The translations under genes and the position numbers were made by a program. A stretch of DNA of 64,000 bases from Atrichornis clamosus (Eukaryota; Chordata; Aves; Passeriformes; Menuridae): contig WBMZ01002717.1 of the NCBI GenBank assembly GCA_013400975.1, forward strand, positions 95,904 through 159,903. Reading direction: 5' to 3'. Shown here piece after piece: positions 51,701 through 63,975 of the stretch. Every line of letters starts with the position of its first letter. Position 1 is the first letter of the stretch. The notes beneath the pieces were generated by a model. It worked only from the letters and a program-made list of their open reading frames with translations, made no database searches and was not told the origin of the DNA.

Positions 51701-54700
51701 GTAATAAAACATCTGTTAATGCAAGTATACTTTCAAACAAGGTAATTTTGCATCAGATATTTTTAATTAAAACCAATTCTTTTAATAACCTAAAGAAAAA
51801 ACTTTACCAAGGCACTTCCTTTTCTCCACAACCACCCCTTCCATTTTTTCCCGTTGATTGGATTCCTTTGAGGATCTTCTCACTTAAGATCTCTCACAGA
51901 AAGGATTACAGAACAGATTAAGGTATAAAAGCAAGCTTAGGGTTTCTCGTGTTTCTAGTACACCCTAATAGCCTGTCTCTTGATTAATTGCTATATATAT
52001 ATACTGTGTTTATTACACATGGCCACGTAACATTTTTATCAAAAGTAAAATCTGTCTTGAACAGCATCTTTCTTGGAAGTTAACATAAGAGACTGAATAA
52101 AAATGACACACTACAAGCAATTACAAAACAACCCACAACACACCAGCAAGTTTTTCTACTTCAGTTGTGCTGAATGTGCCCTAAGACTTCAATGTGAACC
52201 GACAAGGACTAAAAGGTTACCCTCCAAACTATGGAGGAATACTGAATAGGAGAGCATCAGGAAGAAACCACAGAAGTACTAATTTCAGAAGCCCCAATTC
52301 ACAGAACTTAGCACTCTAAGAATATGATGTACACCAATCTTAACTGTTAGGAGATACAACCATGTGCACATCCTCGTGCACTACCTTGCTATGGTGTCAC
52401 CAGACACAACTCATGACCAATTCTGATGCAATGATGTTGCAAAGATTTTACTACAGCTGGGTTAAACCTTTATTCCTGAATGAAAGCTTTATTCCTCCTG
52501 GAATCCACAATGGCAGAAAACATTCACAGTAAATTGGCAAGAGAGACACTGGAAACATATCATGTAAAACCAATCTGAACTGCAAGACCAATCAGGGAAG
52601 AGGAGCTTAACGTAACAAACCTTGTCTATATAGTACACGTAGAGAAATTAAAATCATAATTAATAAATATAATTAACATCGTTTGAGCCCTTAAGCTGCT
52701 CTCTAAGGTGGCAAAGCACAAGAGACAATTTCTGGGTAAGTAACCATGTTTACCATTGCAAAGAACCATCTCTCTTGGTCGGTCAGAAGGATATCAGAGC
52801 CATATTAAGAACAGAAGAGGTTCAAAGTTCTTGACGCACCTACGTGTCTGAACTTCAACTCTATTTTTATAGCCTGATCTACTCACATAAGTAAATCAGG
52901 TCATGATAAATCCTGACGATAATACAGAACTAATTTGACAGGTTTGAGACCAGTACAGTATTGTCAAGCTGTGATACCACATAACTCAGCAGAACTAAAT
53001 CTCTCTCACCGACTGAATCCACTATACAATAGGGATGACGTTATCCAGCCTCCAGGCTTGTTTACCTGCATGATTCAGAGCAATTTACAAAGGTGGTTAG
53101 CACAGCCAAATATCCACCAGTTCAGGTCAAATCAAGTGACACATTCCACACTTAAGAGGATTCTGGGGATTTTTTTCACTTGTTCGGTGGTTAGCAAAAT
53201 AACCTTCCAGCAATTGAAGCGTGTGCTAATTCAGTGTTCCTCACTTGTTCTAAACAGACCAAAATAATAAAAATATGACTGTGGCAGCAATATATGTCAC
53301 CAGAGGGATATTTCATGTGCATTTACTGTGACTATTCAGCCCTGGACCAAAACAAACCAAGAAGCAAATGGCTGTTGTCCATCAAATGAAATTATTTACC
53401 CACATCATATAAACTCCTATTTATATTTTAAATTGGAGAAAATTTATCTGATTACATTTTCTGATAAACACAGGTTTAACTAATTTCACCAACTGTGTAT
53501 AATAACATTTTCATATTGCTGCATTTTATTATCACTCAATTCAATGATGCCTAAATATTTTTAATTAAGGATGACTTTGGACCACCCCACTCCTTTTCTT
53601 TTCCACCCTCCTCCTTTTCCATAGTCCAATCCTGCCCTGCATATGACTTTGCCTCCCTTTCTAAACACAAATTCAACCACAGTTGAATCTGGCAATGGGT
53701 GTGTTTCCATTGGAAGCAAAGGTGTCCATCCCTCCCAAGCCACCCAGCAGACTCACTTCAATCCTCTCCACACCATTAGGAAAGCGAGGCAGCTGGTGCT
53801 CCACTGGATCAGCAGCCTGATCCATATCACATCACCCCATCATGCAAGGACTGTACTGGTGAGACAAAGAGAGAAGGCCCGAACTGCCGGGTGCACAAGA
53901 GGGAAGGAGCTAAGAGGACTTTTCCCTTCCAGCAGCAGCAGAGATTTATGTAATGGATTAAAATGATTTTCAAAGTACAGCGTTCATCACCGATCTTCCA
54001 ACACATCTACTATGCTTCCTGCACTGTGTACACTGAATTTCATTTCACACAAGAAATTCTAGGAGCAGTCTGGTTTATTCAGAAGTGAACACCCTTCACA
54101 TTACCAGTGAAATATCTGCATGCTATGCTGTATCACAGATATATTTATAATGCTGTGGCAATAAAAAGATCTTTTGACAACAGGAGTGCGGGGAATCCTG
54201 CCAACATCTGCACATGTACAAACAACATCTCTGCTTTGGCTCCCTTCCAACTGGCATGTAACAGCCCCATCTACACTTCATTACCCAAGTCAGTAGCTGA
54301 AGAAGGGGATAAAAATATGTACAAGTGCCTCATTCAGCAGTTTTTATATTCGCTTGGTGAATTTGACAAGAATATTAATTGAAATGCAGATCTCTTGTCT
54401 TTGCAAGCAGCGATTTGTAACTTTTTGTACTATTCTATTTCAAAAGCAGTTTTCTAAGAGAAAACTGCAGCTAACAACACTAGGATTTTTCTCTTCAGGT
54501 ACTAAAATTTTGAAAGCCAGAAAGAACACAAATTTGTATGACTAATAAACATGTTTTCCATGAACAAGTTTCATTTAGAAACAAAAAGCTTCATAGATCA
54601 CTGCCAAAAATCCGATTTCTGTGAAGTAATGCATAACATTACTTTAGGTTTTATTTTAATTCTCAAATTATTAGTAGTCTAAATATTTAATTAGATAATT

Positions 54701-57700
54701 TTGTACTTTAATATGCTATTTGCAGACTTAAAAATGTGCATTTGACAATTAAGAACAAGAAACCAGAAACAGCTGACAAAAGAATCTGATTCTGATGCAC
54801 CCACTCACATTTTATCTGTGAACATACACAAAAATGCCATGGAAACCACAGACGATTAAACTTTTAAAAGTGTTTTTAAATAATGCATATGAAAAACTAC
54901 AAACAGGTAGCTTAGTAAGTTTCCCCTCATTAAAGTTGTTATCCTTCTCTATTCAGAGAAATATGTATAATCTTCTAATGAAAAGATGGAAAACAGTAAA
55001 GATTACAAAAACTTCTGCTACCATTCCCAGTGACACATCCCCAAAACATATTTTGGTTGCCCTAATTAGTGTAGCTCCAAGATATCTCTCTAAGCAAGGC
55101 TTAAACACCTAAACAAACCCTGTCAGAGGGACAACAGACATGTTGTTCCTGAAGGAATAATACTGCATTTATGCCTTTAAAAAAACACACTGTAATCGCA
55201 GAATAAATATTAAGAATTAATAGAGTGAATTTATCATTTCACTGAAGCATAAAACGCACTATCAGTGCATTTGTCTTCCTCACCTCCATCTGTCTAAACC
55301 TGAGCAGATACACAAATCTGCCAGTGGTTTTTGTTCAGAGCTGTGAACTAGATCAGGCAGTGAAGACTCACCAGCTTGAAGCTAGTAAGGCCTATTATGT
55401 TCTGCAATAACACAAATTCCCTTTGAACTAAACTCTTAAAAGAATATTAGTTTATCATAATCAAGCATAAAATTCATCCCAATAATCAAGACCAAAGAAG
55501 GCAAACCAGTTTAAGTAACAACTGACATCTTTGTTCCACTGTACCATTAAAAAACCAGGCTTTTGATTTTCAAAACTTTCCAGAAGATGCTCTACACGTC
55601 ACTTCCAGTGTTTGCACAAAGAGAGTTCCAGCTCAGGAAAAAACAAAAACACGAAACCTGCCCAAAGAGCTACACCTTATATGTGATAAAATTTTTAAAA
55701 AACACATGCAAAATAAAGGGGGAACTTCCTCTCCTTAGGACAATGAAGAACTTCATGGCAAAATTACACTCTTCCTGATGGCTTCGCTAAAATCATCCTG
55801 CTAAACTGCGTTTGCCCAGGCACAAACAGGCATGGCAAGGAGAATTTAAATAACAAGCTCTTCCTCAAAAGGAAAATTAGTTCTCTCTCAGAGTACTGTT
55901 GATTCTGCAGTGTAAACAAAAGTAGCACTTGTATTAGTCACCAAGGCAAATAAGTAAAGCTCTGGAACCACGAAGAGCTGGAGAGCAGATTTTACAATGA
56001 TGCCTTTCAGATCAAAGGATGTTAAAAAGCATGGTCTAAAAGCAGATGGCCTCCTTTTGTCAGGAATTGATCTACATTCTGGAAGATATGTATTCAAAAG
56101 TATTTCTGAATGCTGGTGAGTATAATGAAAATCATTTAATTCTCAACTATGTGCCAAACCATTTGACATTTACCTAGAATTCCCAGAGAAGTTATACATA
56201 CATGCCTACACATACAGTGAAGAGTGGATTTCATTGAATACTCCAAATATTAGTGTTCCCACTGAAACCACATTCCTTTCATTTATTTGACTTTTGTTCA
56301 GTTTGATTACATTTCAACCAGTTGCTACATATAATTCATGCCAACAAGAGGTATATACCAGGCTTAATTCACACACTTTGGGGCAAAAATACACACCACA
56401 CTCTAAATATTCAATTATTAAGTTGAACACTTCAACTGTAAAAGTTTTATTTCACAATGTCAGCAGAGGTATGCCACTTTTTCAAACAAATTAATGAACA
56501 ATGATTAAGCTCAAGAACCATAGTAAAGCAAATTTAATGTCATTATTGGCTGTCACCTGTTCAAATTAGTTCATAGTTCATGAAAGTTTGTTCAAATTGA
56601 ATTTGCAACAGATTAAAATAATCGCTGTGCATTTACTTCTCATCAGTTATGAGTCTGGAATATAACACTTTAAAGGAGTCCTAGCAGAGATGGCCTTATT
56701 TTTAAAGTTACTTTGCAAAATTAGTGACTAAAACAAGGCCTCAAGTACTTAATTCAGGGAAATAAAACACAACTCCCCCTATACATCTGACATACCAGAA
56801 CAGCACTGCCATTCCAAGGTTTCCAATGTCGGGTAACAAACATTTTTGTGCTACTGAAAACTGTAAGAGTGAGAACTTCTCAGGAGAATTTCTATTTAAG
56901 TCTGTATAGTGACTTCCCAGCAGCCTTTAAATTCAGCCAGCCATTCATCATAATACACACCCCGCAACAACTTCAAGAATTTCTAGACTATTTTAAAACA
57001 TGCCTTATAATTCACCCTACTTGTCTTCACTCCAGGGAAGTTTCACCAGAAATAAGGATGAAAATAGTTTTGATAATTTAAGGAACATAATTAAATATGA
57101 CAGTTAACGTGACAAGCACAAGCCAGTTCTGGTCTAATATGTACAGTCATATGTCACTGCAAAAAATGATTCCTCAATTTTCAATACAACCAAATCAGTG
57201 GAATATTCTTGTAACATGAAGCCACTTGTGGGTCTTTGTTAATTCAATAAAGAACAATTTTTTGTTCCTTTTAAAAATGTTCACAATGCAAATTCAGCAT
57301 ACTTAAACACTAGTATCTGTATGAGCCAGGACTTATTAAAAACCACTCAAGGACACATCAGGCAGTGCAGAAAATTCTCTTAAATCCACCACTTGGTTTA
57401 TGGCATTGGAATTACAGATCAGAAACACCAAATTAAGTAATGAAGAAAGTTTAAAAGGCACCAAGTATTAAAACCGAATTGCCATTCTACACTCTACCAA
57501 TATATTTAGAATAGAACTACAGAAAATAACTTATGATTAGAACAGTGCGTATGAGAAAAGTAGAAAAGAGAAATCCCAAGCAAGAACATTTGCCCATTTA
57601 TTTCTTACTGAGTTATGTATGGATCAGCAAAAAGATTCTGTGGAACATTTGGCTAAATTGCTACTTTGAGTGAATTCAGAGCAAGAAATTGTTTCAAACT

Positions 57701-60700
57701 GATCAGTTAAAGTTTTAATATATGTTTACCAGATGTCAATTATTGCTCTTCCCGTAACAAAATCAAACAAAGCCCAATGATGACACGTAGAGAAACCAGA
57801 AGAATTTTAGGTTATGTGGCAACAGACTGTTCATGCAGAGTAATTATACTAGAAAAAGAGATAATAGGGTTTGGTTTGTTTTGCTTTTTTCCCCACAAGG
57901 AATAAGAATGATCAGAAGTTGTGAGAAGAATCAAGTCATTAAGCTTAATCATTTAAGCAGCTAAAGCCATATCTGAGAGAGGGACAATGATTTACATTGT
58001 CTATTAAAAAGGCAGAAATACTGCTATTTGGCACATAGAGACTGGCATTTTTCTTAGTCAGAAAAATAAAAGTCCTTGAGACTTGTAATTTACATATAAG
58101 ACACAAATGTTCACCATCATTCTTGGAAGAATCTTCATTTAAACAGGTTGTTAAAAGCTACAGCTCAAGATAAAGTTGCATTAATGCACTCTGGATTTAA
58201 TTGACAGATACCTTCTATAGTTTGAAAAAATCTTCATTACATTGCAAGCATTTTATTTTAATAGTGAGTATATGTGCAAATTTCAAGTCTGCTTTGTGTG
58301 CTAGTCTTGACAGAGATCAAGTTAATTTCTTCCATAGTAGCTGGTATGGGTCTAGGTTTGGATTTGAGCAGAGACAGTGTGGATAATACAGGGATGTTTT
58401 CATTATGGCTGAGCAGTGTTTGCACAGTGTCAAGGCCTTTTCTGCATCTCCCCCCACCATCGAATGGGCTGGGGGTGCACAAGGAGCTGGGAGGGGACAC
58501 AGCCAGGACAGCTGATCCCAGCTGATCCAAGGGATATTCCACTCCACATGGTATCACGATCAGCACATGAGTTTGAGAGAAGAAAGAGGAAAGTAAGGGT
58601 TCGTAGTGATGACCTTTGTCTCCCCAAGTCACGGTTACATGTGATGGATCCCTGCTGTCCTGGGGATGGCTGAGCACCTGCCTGCCCATGGGAAGTGGGG
58701 AATGAACCCCTTGTTTGGCTTTGCTGTGCACAGCAGCCTTTGCTTTAGTTACTAAACTCTCTTTAGCTCAACCCACAAGTTTTCTCACTTTTACTCTTCC
58801 AATCCTCTCCCCCATCCCAATGTGAGGGGAGGGAGCAAGCAGCTGCATGGGGCTGAATTCCCAGCTGGGGTTAAACCATGACACTGAAAACAAAGCAAAT
58901 GCACTGACATTTTCCTATGGCACCTGGCAATACTGTAAACCAACACCATAGCCAGCACAAAGGCAAGATTGAGAGCTGCAAGACCAGCTCTAGGTGCACT
59001 TTTGCCACAACAATTTATAGATCCTATGTTTCAGTTTTGTCAGGACAGATGTAAACTGTCTTTTCAGCTAACCATAAGATCTTAGGAGAAATACAACCAC
59101 TTTACTGAAAAACAGCTTTCTTACCTGGAAACAATTTCTTACTTCAGCAGTCTTGAATTACATTGTAGTTTCCACAACTCTCAGAAAAAGGAATTCTCTG
59201 CTTTACCCTGGATTTGCAACATTGTTATTTTTTGTGTTTAAGTACAAAACTTAAAACTTTGCCCCAGGCAAAATGTGTTGAACATTGCATGGTCACACAC
59301 CATGGCTCACAGCACAGCAGCAGCTCAAAAACTGTTACCCAAAACTGTTAGGAGACTGCCACGGTGGCTCCGAACAGGAAACGTGGAGGCTGACAGAGGT
59401 CAGTGCAGGAGCTCTATGGAAAATAAGAGCTGTGTCTAAAGAAGAAATCTGTAAGAGTCAGACTGAACAATCTTAGCCTCCATAGAAATTAACAACAGGT
59501 ATCATACATGCTTTGGTTCTATTAACAGTAAGTTTCTGTTCCAACTTGCAAGTGAAGATAGAAATTAATCAAGTTACTTCATAAAGTTGAATAACATCCA
59601 CTACTTAAGCAAACATCACTATTGAAAAAAAATTAAATCACTTTCTCCACTACATCTATTTTACAAGACAAACTAGAAGCTCGGTGGTTTATAAAAAGTC
59701 ACAGGACAAGGATAAATCTACTTGCATCCACAGTGGTTCTCTGAATTCTGCAAAGAGTGAACAGTCACATTGCACTCAGTCTGTGATACAATTTATTTTT
59801 TAAATTTTGCTATTTCTTCCCAATGCAACTTTAGCCAACCTATCTTTGCAAGTGTTTAATGCACACCATCATCATATTCAGTTATAAAGAGGATGCCATG
59901 CACAGATCCTATCCTCCAGGTGATTCCCATTTAAAATACTCTGGTTTTCATTGAATGAGTTGAAGGAAACAGCAGCAAGTTTTGTTGTTGCTTTTGTCCA
60001 GTAAGCTGTTCACGCTTATATGAAATATTGGTTTAGGTGCAGCATTTTGATTACACATGTGACTTTATTTTACTAACAAGTATTCACCATTATTGAAGAA
60101 AATAACCACTAGGAAGAGACAGGAAAAAACGCAAACATATCAGAAGTTAAATCTTTCATTCAAATGTGAATTCAGATGAAAAGTGTGAGAGAAATTAATT
60201 AGCGAGTAGTTTAGTAAGATTCTAAAGAAGTGAAATTAGTATTTTAATAACTAAAAAAAATATGTAAACTTCACTTGAATACTACTGCAGCTGTCATTCC
60301 ATTTGCTTCATGAAGTAAAATGGCAAAAGGGGCTGAATTCTTCCCTGAGTACCCCTACACAGCCATTTCATAAACATGAACGAAGATTTACAAGGTATAA
60401 AAAATACAATAAGTAATCTATACTAAATTGTGCAGTGTTACACTTTTGATACAAATCCCCGAACAGTAATATCATGTTACGGGTTAAAACCCCACCTGAA
60501 AAATTCCTACAGCAGAAGCCATAAATCATTTGTGCCAATATGCAGTTTATAAGCAAGAACACTTTAGGAATGACCCATACTCTGCGTAGGTTTCAAGCTA
60601 AAATCCCGACCTCTGATGAAGTCTTAAACTCCACACATTACTAGATCTTGTAGACAACTACAGTGAATTTTCTATTATAAATGAAAGATCAATCTTTGAA

Positions 60701-63700
60701 TTCAGTGCCTATTTACATTTGGCTACTCCTATAACACAATTAAACAACACAGAACCTGAAAGCACTGAATACCAAGGGTTTAGACTTCACTTCTAAACCA
60801 AAACATTTAGTCATTGTAGTGTTCCATGAAAAGCTCAAAGTAAAACCAAGCAATATTTTATCTTGTGCCCTCTGATGACAAACAGACAGCATGAGTTAAA
60901 TGCATCAATTTATTGATTGATTGATTTTAAATTAAAATCAATGTATGATGTCATGCAGGTTTCTTTTCTTGGAAGCAGCTGATGCTTAAAACAAGCCTAC
61001 AAGTCTCACTCCCACAGCACTACCTGCCTTCACCAGTACTGCAGAAACTATGCCATATAATGTTTTACATATGTTATGTACAAATGCAAACAACATTCTC
61101 AGTAGTCAGTTATCAGCTCTAGAGAGTAACCACCTCTCAGAGTGCCTTGCATCTTGCGATCATCAGAGCTGCAGAATGCAGAATTACCCATTCCTTACAT
61201 GTTTCTCACGTAGAGACTGAGCCTGGAGAACTGTGGAATGGGAAGAGTTCATTCAGGTTCATATATTTGAGATATTTCATCCCCAATTGAGGGAAGGTAT
61301 TCAAACCTTGAGTACCCATTACCAAAATTAATTAAAACTCTTCTAGAGAATACACTAGGAGTGTTTCTGCACACAAAGCTGGCCTGAAGCTCCCCAGAAG
61401 TATTTTCCAAGATATGCCTAAACATCAACATGTACAAGACTCTACAGAACACTTTTGATCTGTTAAAAGGTGACAGACCAGTTCACCACACTCTGAACTG
61501 CTAAAGGCTGCCTCACTTCCCACCAATTTGACCTGCTCTGCTCTCAGCAGCACCTTCGCTAAGATAAACGTCGAGCAGAGCGCTGAAGTTCACCAAAGAT
61601 TTTCCTCTCTTCGACAGATTTGCTTGACAGTCTCTGGGCTCATCTATAGTTCATCAAGAAGCTGAGAGGAATCAAGGCTCTTAATCAACCCACTGCCCAC
61701 TGCCTTTGATCCAGCCCATAACAGTAAATGCTGTAAGTGTGCCATGCCCTTTGTAAAGAATATGTTGCCCCCGTGAATTATGAAGAAACACAGAGCTGTT
61801 TTCTGGCCATCAAGATGTATGCTCAGTATGTTGGAACCACTCTTCAAAACTAAAAAATAAGTTGTATGAAACGCAGCCAAAACAAATCACTTCTCAAAGA
61901 ATTTCCAAACATACTCAGCAAAGCGGTTTTGATTTTCTTACTGAAGTGGAGTTTCTCAGTGTGCTCAGGAGCAACTTCACAGCAAAATGGAAGAGACATA
62001 CTGTATCCTAAAGTCCGCTGAGAAGCAAACTGGAAACACACTTTAAAAACAAAACTGAAGAGTTGTATGTGGAGAGACTGAAGGGCAGAAGGCATGCTAC
62101 CGAAAAACACATTTTTAATTAAGTTTATAAATTCGTTTTCTAGAAATTAGTCAATAGGTGAACTTGCTGAAGGGTAAAGCCTGCAGCACTGCTTTTTGAG
62201 CATTTCTTGGCCTCTCACTAGAGAAACAGCAGATGTTAATAATAGTAATCATAAAGCAGTGTTTTCAAAACATATTTGCAAATATTCTTTTAATCATATA
62301 TTGAATAAAGGCAAGGACTGTTCAATAGTTAGACAAAACAAATCTGAGTCCAAACCTTCACACTAAAGGCACACTTGGGAGCTCCCTCGACAGTGTTAAG
62401 AGCCAAAATGCAAAGCTCCCCATTTAAATAGATACGCAATAGAAGCAACCGAGAGGTGCCATAAAATAAAAGTTTCCTATGCATATTTTACCTAAAAATT
62501 TACATTACATTACAAACACGTTAAAGCACAAGTTTCAGGTCTGTGCACATAAGCCGTCCTCCTAATTAAAAGCTATAAAACATGTAACCGCTGAAAAGAG
62601 AACACTGTTCATTTATTTGGAGGTCTATTTGCAGGCTGCAAACACCTATTTCTAATTTTTACCAGTAGTAACTATATTTAGTTCACGTTAAGAACATGAC
62701 ATAGCACATGAGTCAGTTTCTGACAAGGAAAGCACAACAGCATCGCAGTAAAGTCTCTATGCACTATCCTTAAACTAGACCCTAAGAAATGAATCACGGC
62801 CACCCATAGCTGCCTGGGAATATATGGAACACGCTGACACTGAGCTGTGCGAAAGGCACAAGTCAGCAGAGAGCATCAGTCCCCAGCACTGATCCAACTC
62901 GTTCCTCCGGGACCGCCGCTGCTGCTCGGTACCCGACGGCACAGACAGGCAGCACGCATAGGGATGGAGTTAAAGCCCTTAGGAGGTCAACAAATGGGGA
63001 AAACACACGCAGTCTTTGAGGAGGGAAAGGGGAGAGCTGATGAGGCTGAATGAGCTAAAGAAACGCCTCCTGGCCGCAGGCAGGAACCGGAGACCCTCTG
63101 CTCAGCCCGCCCCGCCGGCACCTTTGCAGGAGTCAGTCAGGGCACAGACCCAGCGTTCCGGCGGTCTTTGGGGCCAGCTGCCCAGGAGCCCTCGGCCCCC
63201 ACCCGCAGACACGGCGGCAGCGGCGGGGGCAGGAAGGGCCATCCCGGAGAGGGTCCCGCCGGGCTGGGCAGCGCCAGGAGCGCAGGCGGGCGCCCACCCG
63301 GGCACTGCCGGCCGCGCTTACCTGCAGCACCAGCGGCTCGGGGTTGAAGGCGAGGGTGATGAGGAGCTGCATTCGCTCCGAGTCCTTCAGGTTGCGCAGC
63401 AGGAAGCTGCCCGAGTCCTTGGTCTCGGCGTAGCGGCGCACCAGGCGGTCGAGCAGGCGCTGCGAGGGGCAGTGCACCAGGTCGGACCAGCCCTCCACGG
63501 CGCCGGGGGTGAGCAGCCGCACGTCGCCGTTCAGGCTGGCGAACTCGGTGGCGGGCAGCGCCTGCAGCAGGTCGCAGCGGCCCCTGCCGGTGGCGCGGCG
63601 GCAGATCTTGGTGTCGATGTCGGCGAGCTCCTGCGCCGAGCCCAGGCGCTTCAGCACGACGCGGCGGGAGCCCTCGCGGGGCTCCCCGTACCGCGCGAAG

Positions 63701-63975
63701 TACACGTTCTTCACGTTGAAGAAGTCCAGGAGGCGCAGGCGGCCCCAGCTCTCCAGCCGCAGCTGCCCGTTGAGGAACTTGCGGCACCAGCTGGTGCCCC
63801 AGCAGGCCGGGCACTTATTGAGCTGCAGGAAGCGCCGCTCCGACAGCTCGTTGCGCTGCAGCGAGGCCAGCAGCGAGTGCGTGTTCAGCACCAGCGCCGC
63901 CGCCAGGCTGCCCAGCACCGCCAGCTTCACGTAGCGGTACAGCCGCCCCAACTTCAGCGACACCAGCCGCAGCAT
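48383..63975 (-). CDS. DIPK2A: DIPK2A, divergent protein kinase domain 2A; three coding exons, 429 aa when joined
   Basis: Joining 63975-63322, 51375-51072 and 48714-48383 gives one open frame of 429 codons plus a TAG stop, with GT-AG borders at both introns. The product closely matches human DIPK2A as I recall it (430 aa; one residue fewer here, in the Arg-rich stretch after GEPREG). Residues about 16-37 form a single hydrophobic signal-anchor or signal peptide. A Cys motif follows (C55, C58, C64). The C-terminal kinase-like region carries the catalytic-loop-like DVSFDN (286-291) and a VDAEN motif (304-308) where kinases have DFG. Known of the family: FAM69/DIPK proteins act in the secretory pathway. 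DIPK2A is reported in the Golgi and as a secreted cardioprotective factor (HASF), and has been linked to autophagosome-lysosome fusion. Enzyme activity is not shown by the sequence. No other gene is visible nearby. Confidence 0.96.
48715..51071 (-). other. DIPK2A: DIPK2A intron 2
   Basis: This is a 2,357-base GT-AG intron with donor GTAAGTG at 51071 and acceptor CACAG at 48715. The plus strand is purine-rich at 48730-48780 and 48925-48985, which reads as pyrimidine tracts on the transcribed strand just upstream of exon 3. It also holds A-tracts near 50041 and 50284, a short TCTG run (50745-50760) and a duplicated 16-base motif (50900-50956). No coding sequence was seen. Confidence 0.9.
50900..50956. 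repeat. Direct repeat of 16 bases, 41 bases apart
   Basis: GTTAATTAGTAGTCTA occurs at 50900-50915 and 50941-50956 in intron 2, with a related TAATTAG between them. A 12-base part (ATTAGTAGTCTA) recurs near 54,669. Confidence 0.7.
51072..51375 (-). CDS. DIPK2A: DIPK2A coding exon 2 (residues 219-319 plus first base of codon 320)
   Basis: This 304-base exon is preceded by a T-rich tract and TATATACAG, and is followed by a strong GTAAGTG donor (first G at 51071). It starts with Ser219 (SFPSDEGWPF) and ends after Gln319 plus one base, so the intron splits the codon for Asn320. It carries the core of the kinase-like domain: the helix around EEL..YF, the DLAWQLMEIAEQL helix, the LLDVSFDNFAV loop (284-294; D286 and N291 sit where the catalytic Asp and metal-binding Asn of kinases would be) and IIVDAEN (302-308). 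The frame continues into the intron after RQ, but that tail is not conserved. Confidence 0.96.
51622..51663. repeat. CA dinucleotide microsatellite, interrupted
   Basis: About eight uninterrupted CA units are followed by ACACATACATATTC and a further CACACACA block, in intron 1 close to exon 2. Confidence 0.85.
51992..52003. repeat. Short TA microsatellite
   Basis: About six TA units (CTATATATATATAC) occur in intron 1. Confidence 0.6.
58297..58883 (+). mobile_element. Solo LTR, ERVL-like, in DIPK2A intron 1
   Basis: A unit of about 587 bases begins TGTGCTAG and ends CATGACA, matching the TG...CA ends of an LTR. In order it contains blocks I recognise from a widespread bird ERVL-type LTR: AGTAGCTGGTA near the start, AGGCCTTTTC, GCTGGGAGGGGACACAGCC, GGGATATTCCA, a TACTAAACTC block in the place of the usual ATTAAA signal, CTCAACCCACAAG, and GGGGTTAAACCATGACA at the end. 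Orientation is taken from the ATTAAA-like block. No primer-binding site, gag, pol or env sequence flanks it, so it is a solo LTR. The 5-base flanks (CTTTG and CTGAA) do not match, so no target duplication is evident. It lies antisense to DIPK2A. A 10-base unit is tandemly doubled at 58511-58530. Confidence 0.85.
60920..60942. repeat. 23-base near-perfect palindrome, AT-rich
   Basis: ATTGATTTTAA and TTAAAATCAAT are exact 11-base arms around one central A, at the end of a short TTGA repeat (60912-60925). It lies in DIPK2A intron 1. Confidence 0.8.

Larger units (their letters stand above)
51376..63321 (-). other. DIPK2A: DIPK2A intron 1
   Basis: This is an intron of about 11.9 kb, with donor GTAAGC at 63321 and acceptor TATACAG ending at 51376. 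Its 5' end lies in the CpG island. The rest is AT-rich and contains a CA repeat (51622-51663), a short TA repeat (51992-52003), an ERVL-like solo LTR (58297-58883) and a 23-base near-palindrome (60920-60942). Frames of up to about 110 codons in this interval look like chance; they have no initiation context or recognisable product. Confidence 0.9.

Noticed and set aside
54241..54262. CTCCCTTCCAACTGG as a CR1 fragment
   Set aside because: An isolated short match with no terminal repeat downstream.
58258..58731. 157-codon minus-strand frame
   Set aside because: It lies almost wholly in the solo LTR, antisense to it, and resembles no viral or cellular protein.
63133..63321. Open frame continuing exon 1 past residue 218 (280-residue reading)
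   Set aside because: A GTAAGC donor follows codon 218 and the next family-conserved residues (SFPSDEGWPF) are found in exon 2; the extension is intron read-through.
63137..63934. Long frames in other phases over exon 1 (225 codons minus, 141 codons plus)
   Set aside because: Shadow frames caused by the GC-rich composition of exon 1; their translations are low-complexity Arg/Ala/Pro-rich or antisense.
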